Assembly: GCA_001750625.1 (NCBI GenBank)
Contig: MEIE01000002.1
Coordinates: forward strand, 1 to 44,989
Source: Candidatus Amphirhobacter heronislandensis
GTDB lineage: Bacteria > Pseudomonadota > Gammaproteobacteria > Tethybacterales > Tethybacteraceae
Direction: 5' to 3'
DNA: 44,989 bases
The notes under the pieces: model-generated
The model's database searches: none
What the model was told of the DNA's origin: nothing
What the model saw: the letters and a program-made list of their open reading frames with translations, nothing else
Program-made: the position numbers and the translations under genes
Shown here: piece by piece, positions 22,279 to 31,310 of the stretch
How the letters are laid out: each line of letters starts with the position of its first letter
How positions within the stretch are numbered: position 1 is the first letter of the stretch

Positions 22279-23885
22279 GCGCGGAGCAGGCCTTCGACTA
22301 CGTCATCGCCGGCGGCGGCACCGCCGGCTGCGTGCTCGCCAACCGCCTCAGCGCCGACCCCGCCTGCCGGGTGCTGCTGCTCGAGGCCGGCGGCGCCGAC
22401 AGCCACTACCTGATCCACATGCCGGTGGGCTTCGCGAAGATGACCGCCGGGCCCTACACCTGGGGCTACCGCAGCGTCCCGCAGCGCCACGGCAACGGCC
22501 GCGAGATCCTGCTGCCGCAGGCGCGCGTCCTCGGCGGCGGCGGCTCCATCAACGCCCTGGTCTTCACCCGCGGCGCGCCGTCGGACTTCGACCGCTGGGA
22601 AGCCGAGCACGGCTGTACCGGCTGGTCCTTCAAGGACGTCCAGCCCTACTTCCTCAAGTGCGAGGACAACGACCGCCTGTCCAAGCCCTGGCACGGCGTC
22701 GGCGGGCCGCTGGGCGTCTCCGACCTGGTCAACCCGCATCCGCTCACCAAGGCCTTCGTCCGCGCCGGCCAGGAGTTCGGCCTGCCCTACAGCGGCGACT
22801 TCAACGGCGCGGCCCAGGAAGGCGTCGGCGTCTACCAGACCACCACCCGCGGCGGCCGGCGCTGCAGCGCGGCGGTCGCCTACCTGCGGCCGGCCCGCAA
22901 GCGGCCGAACCTGACGGTCAAGACCGGCTGCACCGTCCTGCGGCTGCTGGTCGCCAACGGTTCGGCGGGCGGCGTCGAATACGTCCAAAACGGCGGCGCC
23001 CCGCAAAAGGCGCGCGCCGAGGCCGAGACCGTCGTGTGCGCCGGCGCGATCGGCACGCCGCGGCTGTTGATGCTGTCGGGCCTCGGGCCGGCGGACGAGC
23101 TCAAGAAGCTCGGCATCGAGGTCGCCGCCGACCTGCCCGGCGTCGGCGAGAACCTGCACGACCACTGCGACATCGACATCGTCTACGAGCTCAGGCACTC
23201 GAACAGCCTCGACCGCTACAACAAGAAGCACTGGGCGCTGTGGGCGGGCCTGCAGTACGTGCTGTTCAACAGCGGCCCGGTCACCTCGAACGTCGCCGAG
23301 GGCGCGGCCTTCAGCTTCCACCGCGACCGGCCGCGCGGCCCGGCCGCCGACTTCCAGTTCCATTTCCTCCCCGGCGCCGGCGCCGAGGCCGGCGTCCCGC
23401 CCGTGCCCTCGGGCTACGGCTGCACCCTCAACACCTACCAGGTCCAGCCCCGCAGCCGCGGCACGGTCAAGCTGCGCAGCGCCGACCCCAAGGAGCCGCC
23501 GCTGATCGACCCGAACTACCTCGCCGAGGCCGCCGACGTCGAGGCCTCGGTCGAGGCCCTGCAGCAGGCGGTCGCGATCATGGGCCAGCCCTCGCTCGCG
23601 GCCCACGTCAAACAGCCGCATCATCCGCCCAAGGCGCCGGCGACCGCCGCCGAATGCGAGGCCTACATCCGCGCCAACGGCCGGACCTCGTACCACCACT
23701 GCGGCACCTGCCGCATGGGCGGGAGCGACGACGCCCCGCTCGACCCGCAGCTGCGCGTCCGCGGCGTCGGCCGGCTGCGGGTCGCCGACTCCTCGGCGAT
23801 GCCGCAGATCATCTCGTCGAACACCAACGCGACCACCTTCATGATCGCGGAAAAAGCCGCCGACCTGATCGCCGCGGCCTCCTGA
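22275..23885 (+). CDS. GMC family FAD-dependent oxidoreductase (copy 1)
   Basis: DYVIAGGGTAGCVLANRLS, RVLGGGGSINALVFTRG, CAGAIGTPRLLMLSGLGP, HHCGTCRMGG; ATGA overlap with DUF993 stop. Confidence 0.95.
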   Translation: MSAEQAFDYVIAGGGTAGCVLANRLSADPACRVLLLEAGGADSHYLIHMPVGFAKMTAGPYTWGYRSVPQRHGNGREILLPQARVLGGGGSINALVFTRGAPSDFDRWEAEHGCTGWSFKDVQPYFLKCEDNDRLSKPWHGVGGPLGVSDLVNPHPLTKAFVRAGQEFGLPYSGDFNGAAQEGVGVYQTTTRGGRRCSAAVAYLRPARKRPNLTVKTGCTVLRLLVANGSAGGVEYVQNGGAPQKARAEAETVVCAGAIGTPRLLMLSGLGPADELKKLGIEVAADLPGVGENLHDHCDIDIVYELRHSNSLDRYNKKHWALWAGLQYVLFNSGPVTSNVAEGAAFSFHRDRPRGPAADFQFHFLPGAGAEAGVPPVPSGYGCTLNTYQVQPRSRGTVKLRSADPKEPPLIDPNYLAEAADVEASVEALQQAVAIMGQPSLAAHVKQPHHPPKAPATAAECEAYIRANGRTSYHHCGTCRMGGSDDAPLDPQLRVRGVGRLRVADSSAMPQIISSNTNATTFMIAEKAADLIAAAS

Positions 23886-23905
23886 GCGCGCGCCGCGGCG
23901 CGCGC
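23886..23905. repeat. 20-bp perfect palindrome GCGCGCGCCG/CGGCGCGCGC between convergent operons
   Basis: Direct reading; lies between the GMC-1 stop and the ABC ATPase stop. Confidence 0.7.
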
Positions 23906-23907
23906 GG

Positions 23908-24978
23908 CTACTCGATGCGCTTGCCGCTGTCGGGATCGAAGAGCGAGGCCTTCGCCATCTCGCAGGCGAACTCGAAATCCGCCCCCGGCTGGACCTGCGC
24001 GTCGGCGCGCAGCCGCGCGGTGCACTCGCAGTCGCCGATCATCGCCACCGCGTAAGTGTCCGAGCCTGCCGGCTCGATCACGCTCACCTTGCCCTTGAGC
24101 CGCGGCAGGCCCTCGGCCGCGTCGTCCGGCGCCGCGAAGTGCTCGGGCCGCAGGCCGAGCAGCGCCTTGCGTTCGGCTCCGGCCGGCGCGTTCGCCAGCC
24201 GCAGGCGCTGGCCGTCCGCGAGCACCGCGTGGCCGTCCGTGACCGTCACCGGCAGCAGGTTCATCGCCGGCGAGCCCATGAAGGTCGCGACGAAGACGTT
24301 CGCCGGATGGTCGTAGATCTGTTTCGGCGTGCCGAACTGCTGGACGTAGCCGCCGTCCATCACCGCGATCTTGGTCGACAGCGTCATCGCCTCGACCTGG
24401 TCGTGGGTGACGTAGAAGATGGTCGCGCCCAGCCGCTGGTGCAGCTTCTTGATCTCGGTGCGCATCGTCACCCGCAGCTTGGCGTCCAGGTTGGACAGCG
24501 GCTCGTCGAACAAAAAGACGTCCGGTTTGCGCACCAGCGCCCGGCCCATCGCGACCCGCTGGCGCTGGCCGCCGGACAGCTGGCTCGGGCGGCGGTCGAG
24601 CAGCTGGCCGATCTGCAGCAGCTCGGCGACCTCGCGCATGCGCTTGTCGCGCTCGGGCTTGGGCACCTTGTGCATCTCGAGCCCGAAGGTGATGTTCTGG
24701 GCCACCGTCATGTTCGGGTACAGCGCGTAGGACTGGAAGACCATCGCGATGTTGCGCTGCGAGGGATGGACGTCGTTCATCACCCGCTCCTTGATCGCGA
24801 TCTCGCCGGAGCTGACCTGCTCGAGCCCGGCGACCATGTTCAACAGCGTGGTCTTGCCGCAGCCCGACGGCCCGACCAGCACGAGGAAGTCGCCGTCCTC
24901 GACCTCAAGGTCCACCCGGTGCAGCACGTCGGTCGCGCCAAATGACTTGGTCACGCCCCTGATTTCGAGAAAAGCCAT
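23908..24978 (-). CDS. Carbohydrate ABC transporter ATP-binding protein (UgpC/MsmK/MalK type)
   Basis: GPSGCGKTTLLNMVAGLE, LSGGQRQRVAMGRALVRKPDVFLFDEPLSNLDAKLRV, TOBE-like C-terminus. Confidence 0.96.
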   Translation of the reverse strand: MAFLEIRGVTKSFGATDVLHRVDLEVEDGDFLVLVGPSGCGKTTLLNMVAGLEQVSSGEIAIKERVMNDVHPSQRNIAMVFQSYALYPNMTVAQNITFGLEMHKVPKPERDKRMREVAELLQIGQLLDRRPSQLSGGQRQRVAMGRALVRKPDVFLFDEPLSNLDAKLRVTMRTEIKKLHQRLGATIFYVTHDQVEAMTLSTKIAVMDGGYVQQFGTPKQIYDHPANVFVATFMGSPAMNLLPVTVTDGHAVLADGQRLRLANAPAGAERKALLGLRPEHFAAPDDAAEGLPRLKGKVSVIEPAGSDTYAVAMIGDCECTARLRADAQVQPGADFEFACEMAKASLFDPDSGKRIE

Positions 24979-24997
24979 CGTCGTGTCCTCCTTGTCC

Positions 24998-25852
24998 CTA
25001 GCCCTTGACCGATCCCGCCATCAGGCCGCGGACGAAATAGCGTCCGGCGACCACGTAGACCAGCATCGTCGGCAGCGCCGCCATGATCGCGCCGGCGAAA
25101 TGCACGTTGTACTCCTTGACCCCGGTCGAGCTCTGGACCAGGTTGTTCAGCGCCACCGTCATCGGCTGGCTGTCGATGTCGCCGAAGGAGGCGCCGAACA
25201 GAAAATCGTTCCAGATGTTGGTGAACTGCCAGATCACCGACACCACCGTGATCGGCCCCGACGACGGCAGCATCACCCGCCAGAAAATCTGCCAGAAGCC
25301 CGCGCCGTCGATCTGCGCCGCGCGCACCAGCTCGGTCGGGAAGGCGCTGTAGTAGTTGCGGTAGTACAGCGTCGTGAAGCCGACGCCGTAGACGATGTGC
25401 ACCAGCGCGAGGCCGCCGGTCGTGCCCGCGAGCCCGGTGAGGCCTAAAAGCCGCGCCATCGGAATCAGCACGATCTGGAACGGAATGAAGCAGGAGAACA
25501 GCATCAGCCCGAACAGCAGGGTGTCGTAGCGGAAGCGCCACTTGGTCAGCACGTAGCCGTTGAGCGCCCCCAGCAGCGTCGAGATCGCCACCGCCGGGAC
25601 CACCATCTTGATCGAGTTCCAGAAATACGGCCGCAGGCCGGAAGGATCGACTCCGATCTGCGCCGTGCTCCAGGCCGACAGCCAGGGCGCCAGCGTCCAT
25701 TCCTGCGGCAGCGCCACCATGTTGCCGCCGGTGATCTCCGCCAGCGGCTTGAGCGAGTTCGTCACCATCACGAACAGCGGCATCAGGTAGTACAGCGCGA
25801 ACAGCCCCAGCGTGCCGTAGATGAGGATCCGGGACGGCCGCGGCGCGGTCAC
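24998..25852 (-). CDS. Carbohydrate ABC transporter permease (MalG type)
   Basis: GTG start overlapping the upstream permease stop (GTGA); YYRNYYSAFPTELVRAAQIDGAGFWQIFWRVMLPSSGP EAA loop. Confidence 0.92.
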   Translation of the reverse strand: MTAPRPSRILIYGTLGLFALYYLMPLFVMVTNSLKPLAEITGGNMVALPQEWTLAPWLSAWSTAQIGVDPSGLRPYFWNSIKMVVPAVAISTLLGALNGYVLTKWRFRYDTLLFGLMLFSCFIPFQIVLIPMARLLGLTGLAGTTGGLALVHIVYGVGFTTLYYRNYYSAFPTELVRAAQIDGAGFWQIFWRVMLPSSGPITVVSVIWQFTNIWNDFLFGASFGDIDSQPMTVALNNLVQSSTGVKEYNVHFAGAIMAALPTMLVYVVAGRYFVRGLMAGSVKG

Positions 25853-26727
25853 TGCTTCTTCTCCCGCAGTTCGGAGTACAGGTACGGCACCATGATCGCC
25901 GCCACCGTCGCCAGCATGATGGTCGCCGAGGCCGCGCCAATCCCCATCTGGTTGCGCGTGAAGGTGTACGAGTACATGAAGGTCGCCGGCAGCTCGGTCG
26001 CCCGCCCCGGCCCGCCGCCGGTGAGCGCGATGACGAGGTCGTAGGACTTGATCGCCAGGTGGCTGAGGATGACCACCGCCGACAGCATCGCCGGCCGCAG
26101 CTGCGGCAGGATGACCCGCCGGTACATGCTGAAGGCCGAGGCCCCGTCGATCTGCGCCGCGCGCATGATCTCGCCGTCGATGCCGCGCAGCCCAGCTAAA
26201 AACATCGCCATCACGAAGCCCGACGACTGCCAGACCGCCGCGATCACCACCGTGTAGATGGCGTAGTCGCGGTCCTTGATCCATTTGAACTCGAAATCCA
26301 CGAAGCCCCAGGCGTGCATGGTGTGCTCGATGCCGATGCCCGGGTCCATGATCCATTTCCAGGCGGTGCCGGTGACGATGAACGACAGCGCCATCGGATA
26401 CAGGTAAATCGGCCGCAGCACGCCCTCGCCGCGGATGCGCTGGTCGAGGAAAATCGCGAGCATCAGGCCCATCGCCATGCAGATCGCGATGTACAAGAAG
26501 GCGAAGACCACGAGGTTGGTGACCGCGGTCCGCCAGTGCGACAGCTTGAACAGCTTGACGTAGTTCTCCATGCCCACCCAGCCGAAGGACGGCAGGATGC
26601 GGCTGTCCGTCAAGGACAGGTAGAAGGTGAAGATGATGAAGCCGTAGACGCAGACGGCGACCAGCGCCACCGACGGCGACAGCACCAGCTTCGGCAGCAG
26701 CTCCTGCAGCCGCGCGCGCGTCATCAT
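25849..26727 (-). CDS. Carbohydrate ABC transporter permease (MalF type)
   Basis: FLAGLRGIDGEIMRAAQIDGASAFSMYRRVILPQLRPAML EAA loop; ATGATG at ~26727 preferred to TTG at 26754, which lies in the hairpin T-tract. Confidence 0.9.
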   Translation of the reverse strand: MMTRARLQELLPKLVLSPSVALVAVCVYGFIIFTFYLSLTDSRILPSFGWVGMENYVKLFKLSHWRTAVTNLVVFAFLYIAICMAMGLMLAIFLDQRIRGEGVLRPIYLYPMALSFIVTGTAWKWIMDPGIGIEHTMHAWGFVDFEFKWIKDRDYAIYTVVIAAVWQSSGFVMAMFLAGLRGIDGEIMRAAQIDGASAFSMYRRVILPQLRPAMLSAVVILSHLAIKSYDLVIALTGGGPGRATELPATFMYSYTFTRNQMGIGAASATIMLATVAAIMVPYLYSELREKKQ

Positions 26728-26751
26728 CGCAGCGGGCCGGCCTCCCGGCCC

Positions 26752-26795
26752 CAAAGAAAAAAGGCGCGCTCCGCTTTCATGTCGCGGAGCGCGCC
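26752..26795 (-). terminator. Hairpin plus U-tract inside the ABC operon (attenuator or partial terminator between SBP and permease genes)
   Basis: Minus strand: perfect 12-bp stem GGCGCGCTCCGC-N9-GCGGAGCGCGCC followed by TTTTTTCTTT. Confidence 0.85.
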
Positions 26796-26824
26796 CGTCG
26801 GGCCCTTGCGAGGCCCGGGGTTGC

Positions 26825-28072
26825 TTACCTGGCTACTTCGACGGCAGTGACGATTTCCTGCACCGCGGTCGCGGCGTCGTACTCGCCATTGAAGTGGGCC
26901 GTGATCACGTCGTACATCGCGTTCTTGACCGCCGCCGGGTTGGCGTGGCCGTGAGCCATCGAGCCGACCATGTTGCCGCTGGAGGCGGCAGCCGCCAGCT
27001 CACGCATGCCCTTCTTGCCACAGTCGTCGAAGTCCGTGTCAGGCACGTCGGTGCGCGCCGGGACGGAGCCCTTGACGACGTTGAAGGCCGACTGGAACTT
27101 CGGCGACATGACCGCCGAGGCCATTACGACCTGCTCTTCAGCCGCTTGGCCCGTGACCTTGAACATCGCGAACTGGTCCGAGTTGAAGGACACCGAGCCG
27201 CCCGAGCCGGGGACCCGGAAGCACAGGAAGTCGCTGCCCGGGGTCTTGCCCGCGTTCAGGAACTCGCCCTTGGCCCAGTCGCCCATGATCTGGAAGGCCG
27301 CTTCGCCGTTGATGACCATCGCCGAAGCCAGGTTCCAGTCCCGGCCGGAGAAGTTCTCGTCGACGTAGCCGCGCAGGACTTCCATCCGCTTGAAGGTCTC
27401 GAGCATCTCGCTGCCGCCGAGGGCGGCGGGGTCGAGCTGCACGATGGCCCGCTTGTACCAGGCGGGGCCGCCGGCCGACAGCGCGACGCCATCGAAGATG
27501 GTCGCGTCCTGCCAGGCCTGGCCGCCGTGGGCCAGCGCGATCTTGCCCGAAGCCTTGACTTTCTCAAGCGCGGCGACGAACTCGTTCCAGTTTTTCGGCT
27601 CGCTGACGCCCACGCTGTCGAGGACCGCCTTGTTGGCCCAGACCCAGTTGGTCGTGTGGACGTTGACCGGCGCGCTGATCCATTGGCCGTCATGCTTGGC
27701 GAACTGCTGCAGCGCGGCGGGAACCACTTCGTCCCAGCCTTCCTGAGCGGCCAGGTCGTTCAGGTTCGCCAACGCGCCCTGCTCGGCCCAGTCGAGGATG
27801 TCGAAGCCCAGCATCTGGACCGCGGTCGGAGCGTTGCCCGCGGTGACCCGGGCGCGCAGGACGGTCATCGCCTGCTCCCCGCCGCCGCCGGCTACCGGCA
27901 TGTCGAGCCAGCCGATGCCCTTGGACTCGAGGTCCTGCTTGAGGACGTTGAGCGCGGCGGCTTCGCCGCCGGACGTCCACCAGTGCAGCACTTCGACGTC
28001 AGCGGTGGCGCTGGTCGCCGCGCACGCCATGGCCAGGGCCACCGCGCGCTTGATGGTTTTGTTCGCTTTCAT
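26825..28072 (-). CDS. Carbohydrate ABC transporter substrate-binding protein (glucose/mannose-type SBP)
   Basis: Signal peptide [78 protein letters not shown]. Confidence 0.93.
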   Translation of the reverse strand: MKANKTIKRAVALAMACAATSATADVEVLHWWTSGGEAAALNVLKQDLESKGIGWLDMPVAGGGGEQAMTVLRARVTAGNAPTAVQMLGFDILDWAEQGALANLNDLAAQEGWDEVVPAALQQFAKHDGQWISAPVNVHTTNWVWANKAVLDSVGVSEPKNWNEFVAALEKVKASGKIALAHGGQAWQDATIFDGVALSAGGPAWYKRAIVQLDPAALGGSEMLETFKRMEVLRGYVDENFSGRDWNLASAMVINGEAAFQIMGDWAKGEFLNAGKTPGSDFLCFRVPGSGGSVSFNSDQFAMFKVTGQAAEEQVVMASAVMSPKFQSAFNVVKGSVPARTDVPDTDFDDCGKKGMRELAAAASSGNMVGSMAHGHANPAAVKNAMYDVITAHFNGEYDAATAVQEIVTAVEVAR

Positions 28073-28114
28073 TGGCATTCTCCTCTGATTGATGCTCCTT
28101 GAAGTCAAGCCCGT

Positions 28115-28120
28115 ATTCTA
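28115..28120 (-). promoter_or_regulatory. -10-like TAGAAT for the ABC transporter operon
   Basis: Minus strand GCTAGAATACGGGCTTGACTTCAAGGAGC upstream of the SBP gene. Confidence 0.4.
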
Positions 28121-28144
28121 GCAGAGAAACCGCGATTTCAGGCT

Positions 28145-29656
28145 TTACAGGCCCAGGCCGGGCGCCAGGGCGGGGGCGAAGCCCATGCGGTCGAGGACGT
28201 CGCGGCGCGGATCGGCTCCGGGGGCGACCTCCTCGAGGCGGACGCCGTCCGGCTGCAGCGAGAACACCGCCCGCTCGGTGACGTAAACCACCTGCTGGCC
28301 GTCGCGGCGGGCGCGCTCGCCGCTGAAGGTGATGTGGCGGACCTTCTCGACCACCTTGGGGACCTCGCCGTAGGCCTCGATCGCCAGGCGGCCGTCCGGC
28401 CCGGCGCCGGCGCGGAAGCCCTTGGCCTCGAAGGTGCCGCAGAAGACCACCTTGCGCGCCCGCTGGGTGATCTCGACGAAGCCGCCGGGGCCGACGACGT
28501 GTTTGCCCAGCCACGAGACGTTGACGTTGCCGGCCGCGTCCATCTCGCCCATGCCCAAAAAGGCGATGTCCGGCCCGCCGCCGCTGTAGTAGTCGAACTG
28601 GTCGGGCGAGCTGACCTGCGCCTGGGCGTGGCGCCCGGCGCCGAAGACCCGGCCGCCCAGCATCTCGGCGTTGTGCCAGCCCTGCTCCACCGAGGTCCAG
28701 CCCAGGTCGATGCCGAGCTCGGCGGCGGCCGCCGGGACGCCGTCGGGCATGCCGAAGCCGAAGTTCACCGACATGCCAGGGGCAAGCTCGCGCGCCGCCC
28801 GCCGCGCGATCAGGCCGCGGACGCCGGCGGGGACCTCGAGGCTTGGCGGCGCGTCCGGCGGCGGCGCCTCGCCGCTGACCGCCGGATCGTAGTCGTGCTC
28901 GCAGGTCTGCTTCTGGCCAGGCGCGATGACCACCCCCTCGAGCAGCACGCCGGGGACCCGCGCGAGCCGCGCCGGCCGCACCGGGGCGTCGCGGCGCTCG
29001 GCGACCTGGGCGAAGGCCATGCCGCCGCTGTTGCGGGCTGCGAGCGCGCAGACGTAGTTGTCGATGTCGGCGGCCTCGCGCTCGCAGGACAGGTTGCCGT
29101 GCGGGTCGGCCCAGGTCGCGCGCAGCAGGCTGACGTCGATCGGCCGCGGCAGGTAGCGCAGATAGTCCTTGCCGTCCAGCTTGATCTTCTCGACGATGTC
29201 GGCCTTGGCCTTGGCGTTGACGCGGCCGCCGCCGTTGGCCGGATCGGCGAAGGTGCCAAGGCCGATCGGCGTCACCAGGCCCGGACGGCCGGCGCCGATC
29301 TCGCGGTACAGGTGCATGATCGCGCCCGCCGGCAGCGTGTAGGCCGCGAACTCCTCGGCCGCCGCCATGCCCTGCAGTTCGGGCGACCAGCTCCAGTGGC
29401 CGCCGATCAGGCAGGCCAGCATGCCTTCGCGGGCGAGCCGCGCCAGGCCGCTGCCCTCGCCGTCGCCGATGCCCAGCGCGTGCATGACCGTCAGGTCCCG
29501 CGGATGGCCTTCCTTGGCGAAGCGTTCGGCCAGGGCCTTGATGAGCTCGTCGGGCTCGAGGACGCCGCCGCCGGAGCCCGACAGCGCGATGGTCGCGCCG
29601 TCCGGGATCCGGGCCGCGGCCTCGGCGGCCGTCAGGGTCGGGACCAGGCGCGGCAT
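28145..29656 (-). CDS. Acyl-CoA:acetate/3-ketoacid (propionate) CoA-transferase family I
   Basis: IPDGATIALSGSGGGVLEPDELIKALAERF; VNFGFGMPDGVPAAAAELG; TSVEQGWHNAEMLGG with candidate catalytic Glu; GGGPDIAFLGMGEMDAAGNVNVS. Confidence 0.9.
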   Translation of the reverse strand: MPRLVPTLTAAEAAARIPDGATIALSGSGGGVLEPDELIKALAERFAKEGHPRDLTVMHALGIGDGEGSGLARLAREGMLACLIGGHWSWSPELQGMAAAEEFAAYTLPAGAIMHLYREIGAGRPGLVTPIGLGTFADPANGGGRVNAKAKADIVEKIKLDGKDYLRYLPRPIDVSLLRATWADPHGNLSCEREAADIDNYVCALAARNSGGMAFAQVAERRDAPVRPARLARVPGVLLEGVVIAPGQKQTCEHDYDPAVSGEAPPPDAPPSLEVPAGVRGLIARRAARELAPGMSVNFGFGMPDGVPAAAAELGIDLGWTSVEQGWHNAEMLGGRVFGAGRHAQAQVSSPDQFDYYSGGGPDIAFLGMGEMDAAGNVNVSWLGKHVVGPGGFVEITQRARKVVFCGTFEAKGFRAGAGPDGRLAIEAYGEVPKVVEKVRHITFSGERARRDGQQVVYVTERAVFSLQPDGVRLEEVAPGADPRRDVLDRMGFAPALAPGLGL

Positions 29657-29657
29657 C

Positions 29658-31259
29658 TCAGGCGGCCGGCGGCAGCGGGGTCCGGCCGGCGATGAGGTCG
29701 GCGCCGCGCTCGGCGACCATGATGGTCGCGGCGTTGGTGTTCGAGGAGACCACGGCCGGCATCACCGAGGAGTCGCAGACCCGCAGGGCTTCGACGCCGC
29801 GCAGGCGCAGCTGCGGGTCGACCGCCGAATCCTCGCCGCCACCCATGCGGCAGGTCCCGACCGGATGATGGTCGGTCTTGCCCATGCGGCAGGCGTAGTC
29901 GAAGAGCTTGTCCCTGTCCTTGCCGCCCACTTCAGGCCCGGGCAGGACCTCGCGCTTGATGAAGGGCTGCAGCGCCGGCTGCGCCATGATCTCGCGCGCC
30001 ATCGCCAGGCCGCGCAGCGAGTCCTCGAGGTCGGCGGGCTCGGCCCAGTAGTTCGGGTCGATCAGCGGCGGCTCCGCCGGATTGGCGGACGCGAGCCTCA
30101 CGGTGCCGCGCGAACGCGGCCGCAGGTAGGCCGAGTTGAGGGTGACGCCGGGGTTGTCCAGCTTGGCGATGCCCTTTTCGATGCCGCTGCCCTGGCCGAA
30201 ATGGAACTGGATCTCGGGCGAGCGCGCCTGCCTGTCAGAGTACCAGAAGCCGCCGGTCTCGAACAGCGGCGACATGACCGGCCCGGTGCCGAACAGCAGG
30301 TACTGGATCCCGGCGGCGAGCAGCCGGTGCGGCCGCAGCACCGAATCGTAGGAATGGTCGCCGCTGCATTCGCACAGCGCGCACAGGTTGACGTGGTCCT
30401 GCAGGTTTTCTCCTACCGCCGGCAGGTCGCAGGCCACCTTGACGCCGGCCTTTTCGAGATGGGCGGCCGAGCCGATGCCCGACAGCTGCAGCAGCCGCGG
30501 CGAGCCGATGGCGCCGGCGGCGACGATGACCTCGCGGCGGGCGCGCCGGAGCCGGCCGCCGGCCTCGACCCCGACCGCCCGGCCCTGTTCGAGCACGACG
30601 CGGCCGACCTCGGCCTCGAGCTCGACCTCGAGGCTCTTGCGCTCCTTGAGCGGATCGAGGTAGCAGAAGGAGACGGCCGAGCGGCGGCCGTCGCGGATCG
30701 ACAGCTGGTACTGGCCGACGCCCTCCTGGCGGGCGCCGTTGAAGTCCGGGTTGTAGGGCAGGCCGTACTGCTGCGCGGCCCGGATGAAGGCGTCGGCGAT
30801 CGGCAGCGCCGAGCGCGGCGTCGAGATCCCCAGCGGCCCCTCGGCGCCATGATGCTCGTCGGCCCAGCGCTCGTTGCCCTCGGAGCGCTTGAAATAAGGC
30901 AGCACGTCGCGCCAGCCCCAGCCTTCGCAGCCGGCGTCGTCGCGCCAGCCGTCGTAGTCCAGCGGATGGCCGCGGGTGTAGATCTGGGCGTTGATCGCCG
31001 AGCCGCCGCCGCGGACCTTGGCCTGGGTGTACCAAAGCCGCCGGCCGCCCATGTGGCGCTGCGGCACCGTCGACCAGCCCCACGAGGCGACGCCCTTGGT
31101 CATGCGCGCGAAGCCCGCCGGCCAGCGGAACAGGTAGCCCGCGCCCGCGCCGCCGGCCTCGAGCAGCAGCACGCTGGCGTCTTCGCTGAGCCTCGCCGCC
31201 AGCACGCAGCCCGCGGCGCCGGCGCCGACGATGACGTAGTCGTGCTCCTTGGCTCCCAT
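29658..31259 (-). CDS. GMC family FAD-dependent oxidoreductase (copy 2)
   Basis: MGAKEHDYVIVGAGAAGCVLAARLSED, KVRGGGSAINAQIYTRG, AAGAIGSPRLLQLSGIG, HHPVGTCRMGGG; listed ORF extends N-terminally across nth and is not used. Confidence 0.94.
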   Translation of the reverse strand: MGAKEHDYVIVGAGAAGCVLAARLSEDASVLLLEAGGAGAGYLFRWPAGFARMTKGVASWGWSTVPQRHMGGRRLWYTQAKVRGGGSAINAQIYTRGHPLDYDGWRDDAGCEGWGWRDVLPYFKRSEGNERWADEHHGAEGPLGISTPRSALPIADAFIRAAQQYGLPYNPDFNGARQEGVGQYQLSIRDGRRSAVSFCYLDPLKERKSLEVELEAEVGRVVLEQGRAVGVEAGGRLRRARREVIVAAGAIGSPRLLQLSGIGSAAHLEKAGVKVACDLPAVGENLQDHVNLCALCECSGDHSYDSVLRPHRLLAAGIQYLLFGTGPVMSPLFETGGFWYSDRQARSPEIQFHFGQGSGIEKGIAKLDNPGVTLNSAYLRPRSRGTVRLASANPAEPPLIDPNYWAEPADLEDSLRGLAMAREIMAQPALQPFIKREVLPGPEVGGKDRDKLFDYACRMGKTDHHPVGTCRMGGGEDSAVDPQLRLRGVEALRVCDSSVMPAVVSSNTNAATIMVAERGADLIAGRTPLPPAA

Positions 31260-31278
31260 TCCTTCTCTCTCCGCCGCG

Positions 31279-31296
31279 ATTCTACAAGCGTAGAAT
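31279..31296. promoter_or_regulatory. Divergent back-to-back -10-like palindrome ATTCTAC-AAGC-GTAGAAT between GMC-2 and nth
   Basis: Perfect 7-bp inverted repeat carrying TAGAAT on both strands, about 15-20 nt from both start codons. Confidence 0.5.
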
Positions 31297-31310
31297 TGCC
31301 GGCTCCCGCC

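Noticed and set aside
22275-23885. Choline dehydrogenase / betaine aldehyde dehydrogenase (betBA) reading of GMC plus ALDH
   Set aside because: GMC family similarity alone is not diagnostic; no betI or choline transporter, genes not adjacent, and the neighbours are a carbohydrate-type ABC transporter and sugar-type TIM barrels.
23886-23905. Mobile-element terminal repeat
   Set aside because: No transposase, no target-site duplication and no paired copy flanking the block; better explained as a convergent-junction palindrome.
17129-31296. Genomic island inserted by integrase or transposon
   Set aside because: No integrase, tRNA, IS or direct repeats seen at metG or nth boundaries; the block can only be called an accessory cluster by gene content.
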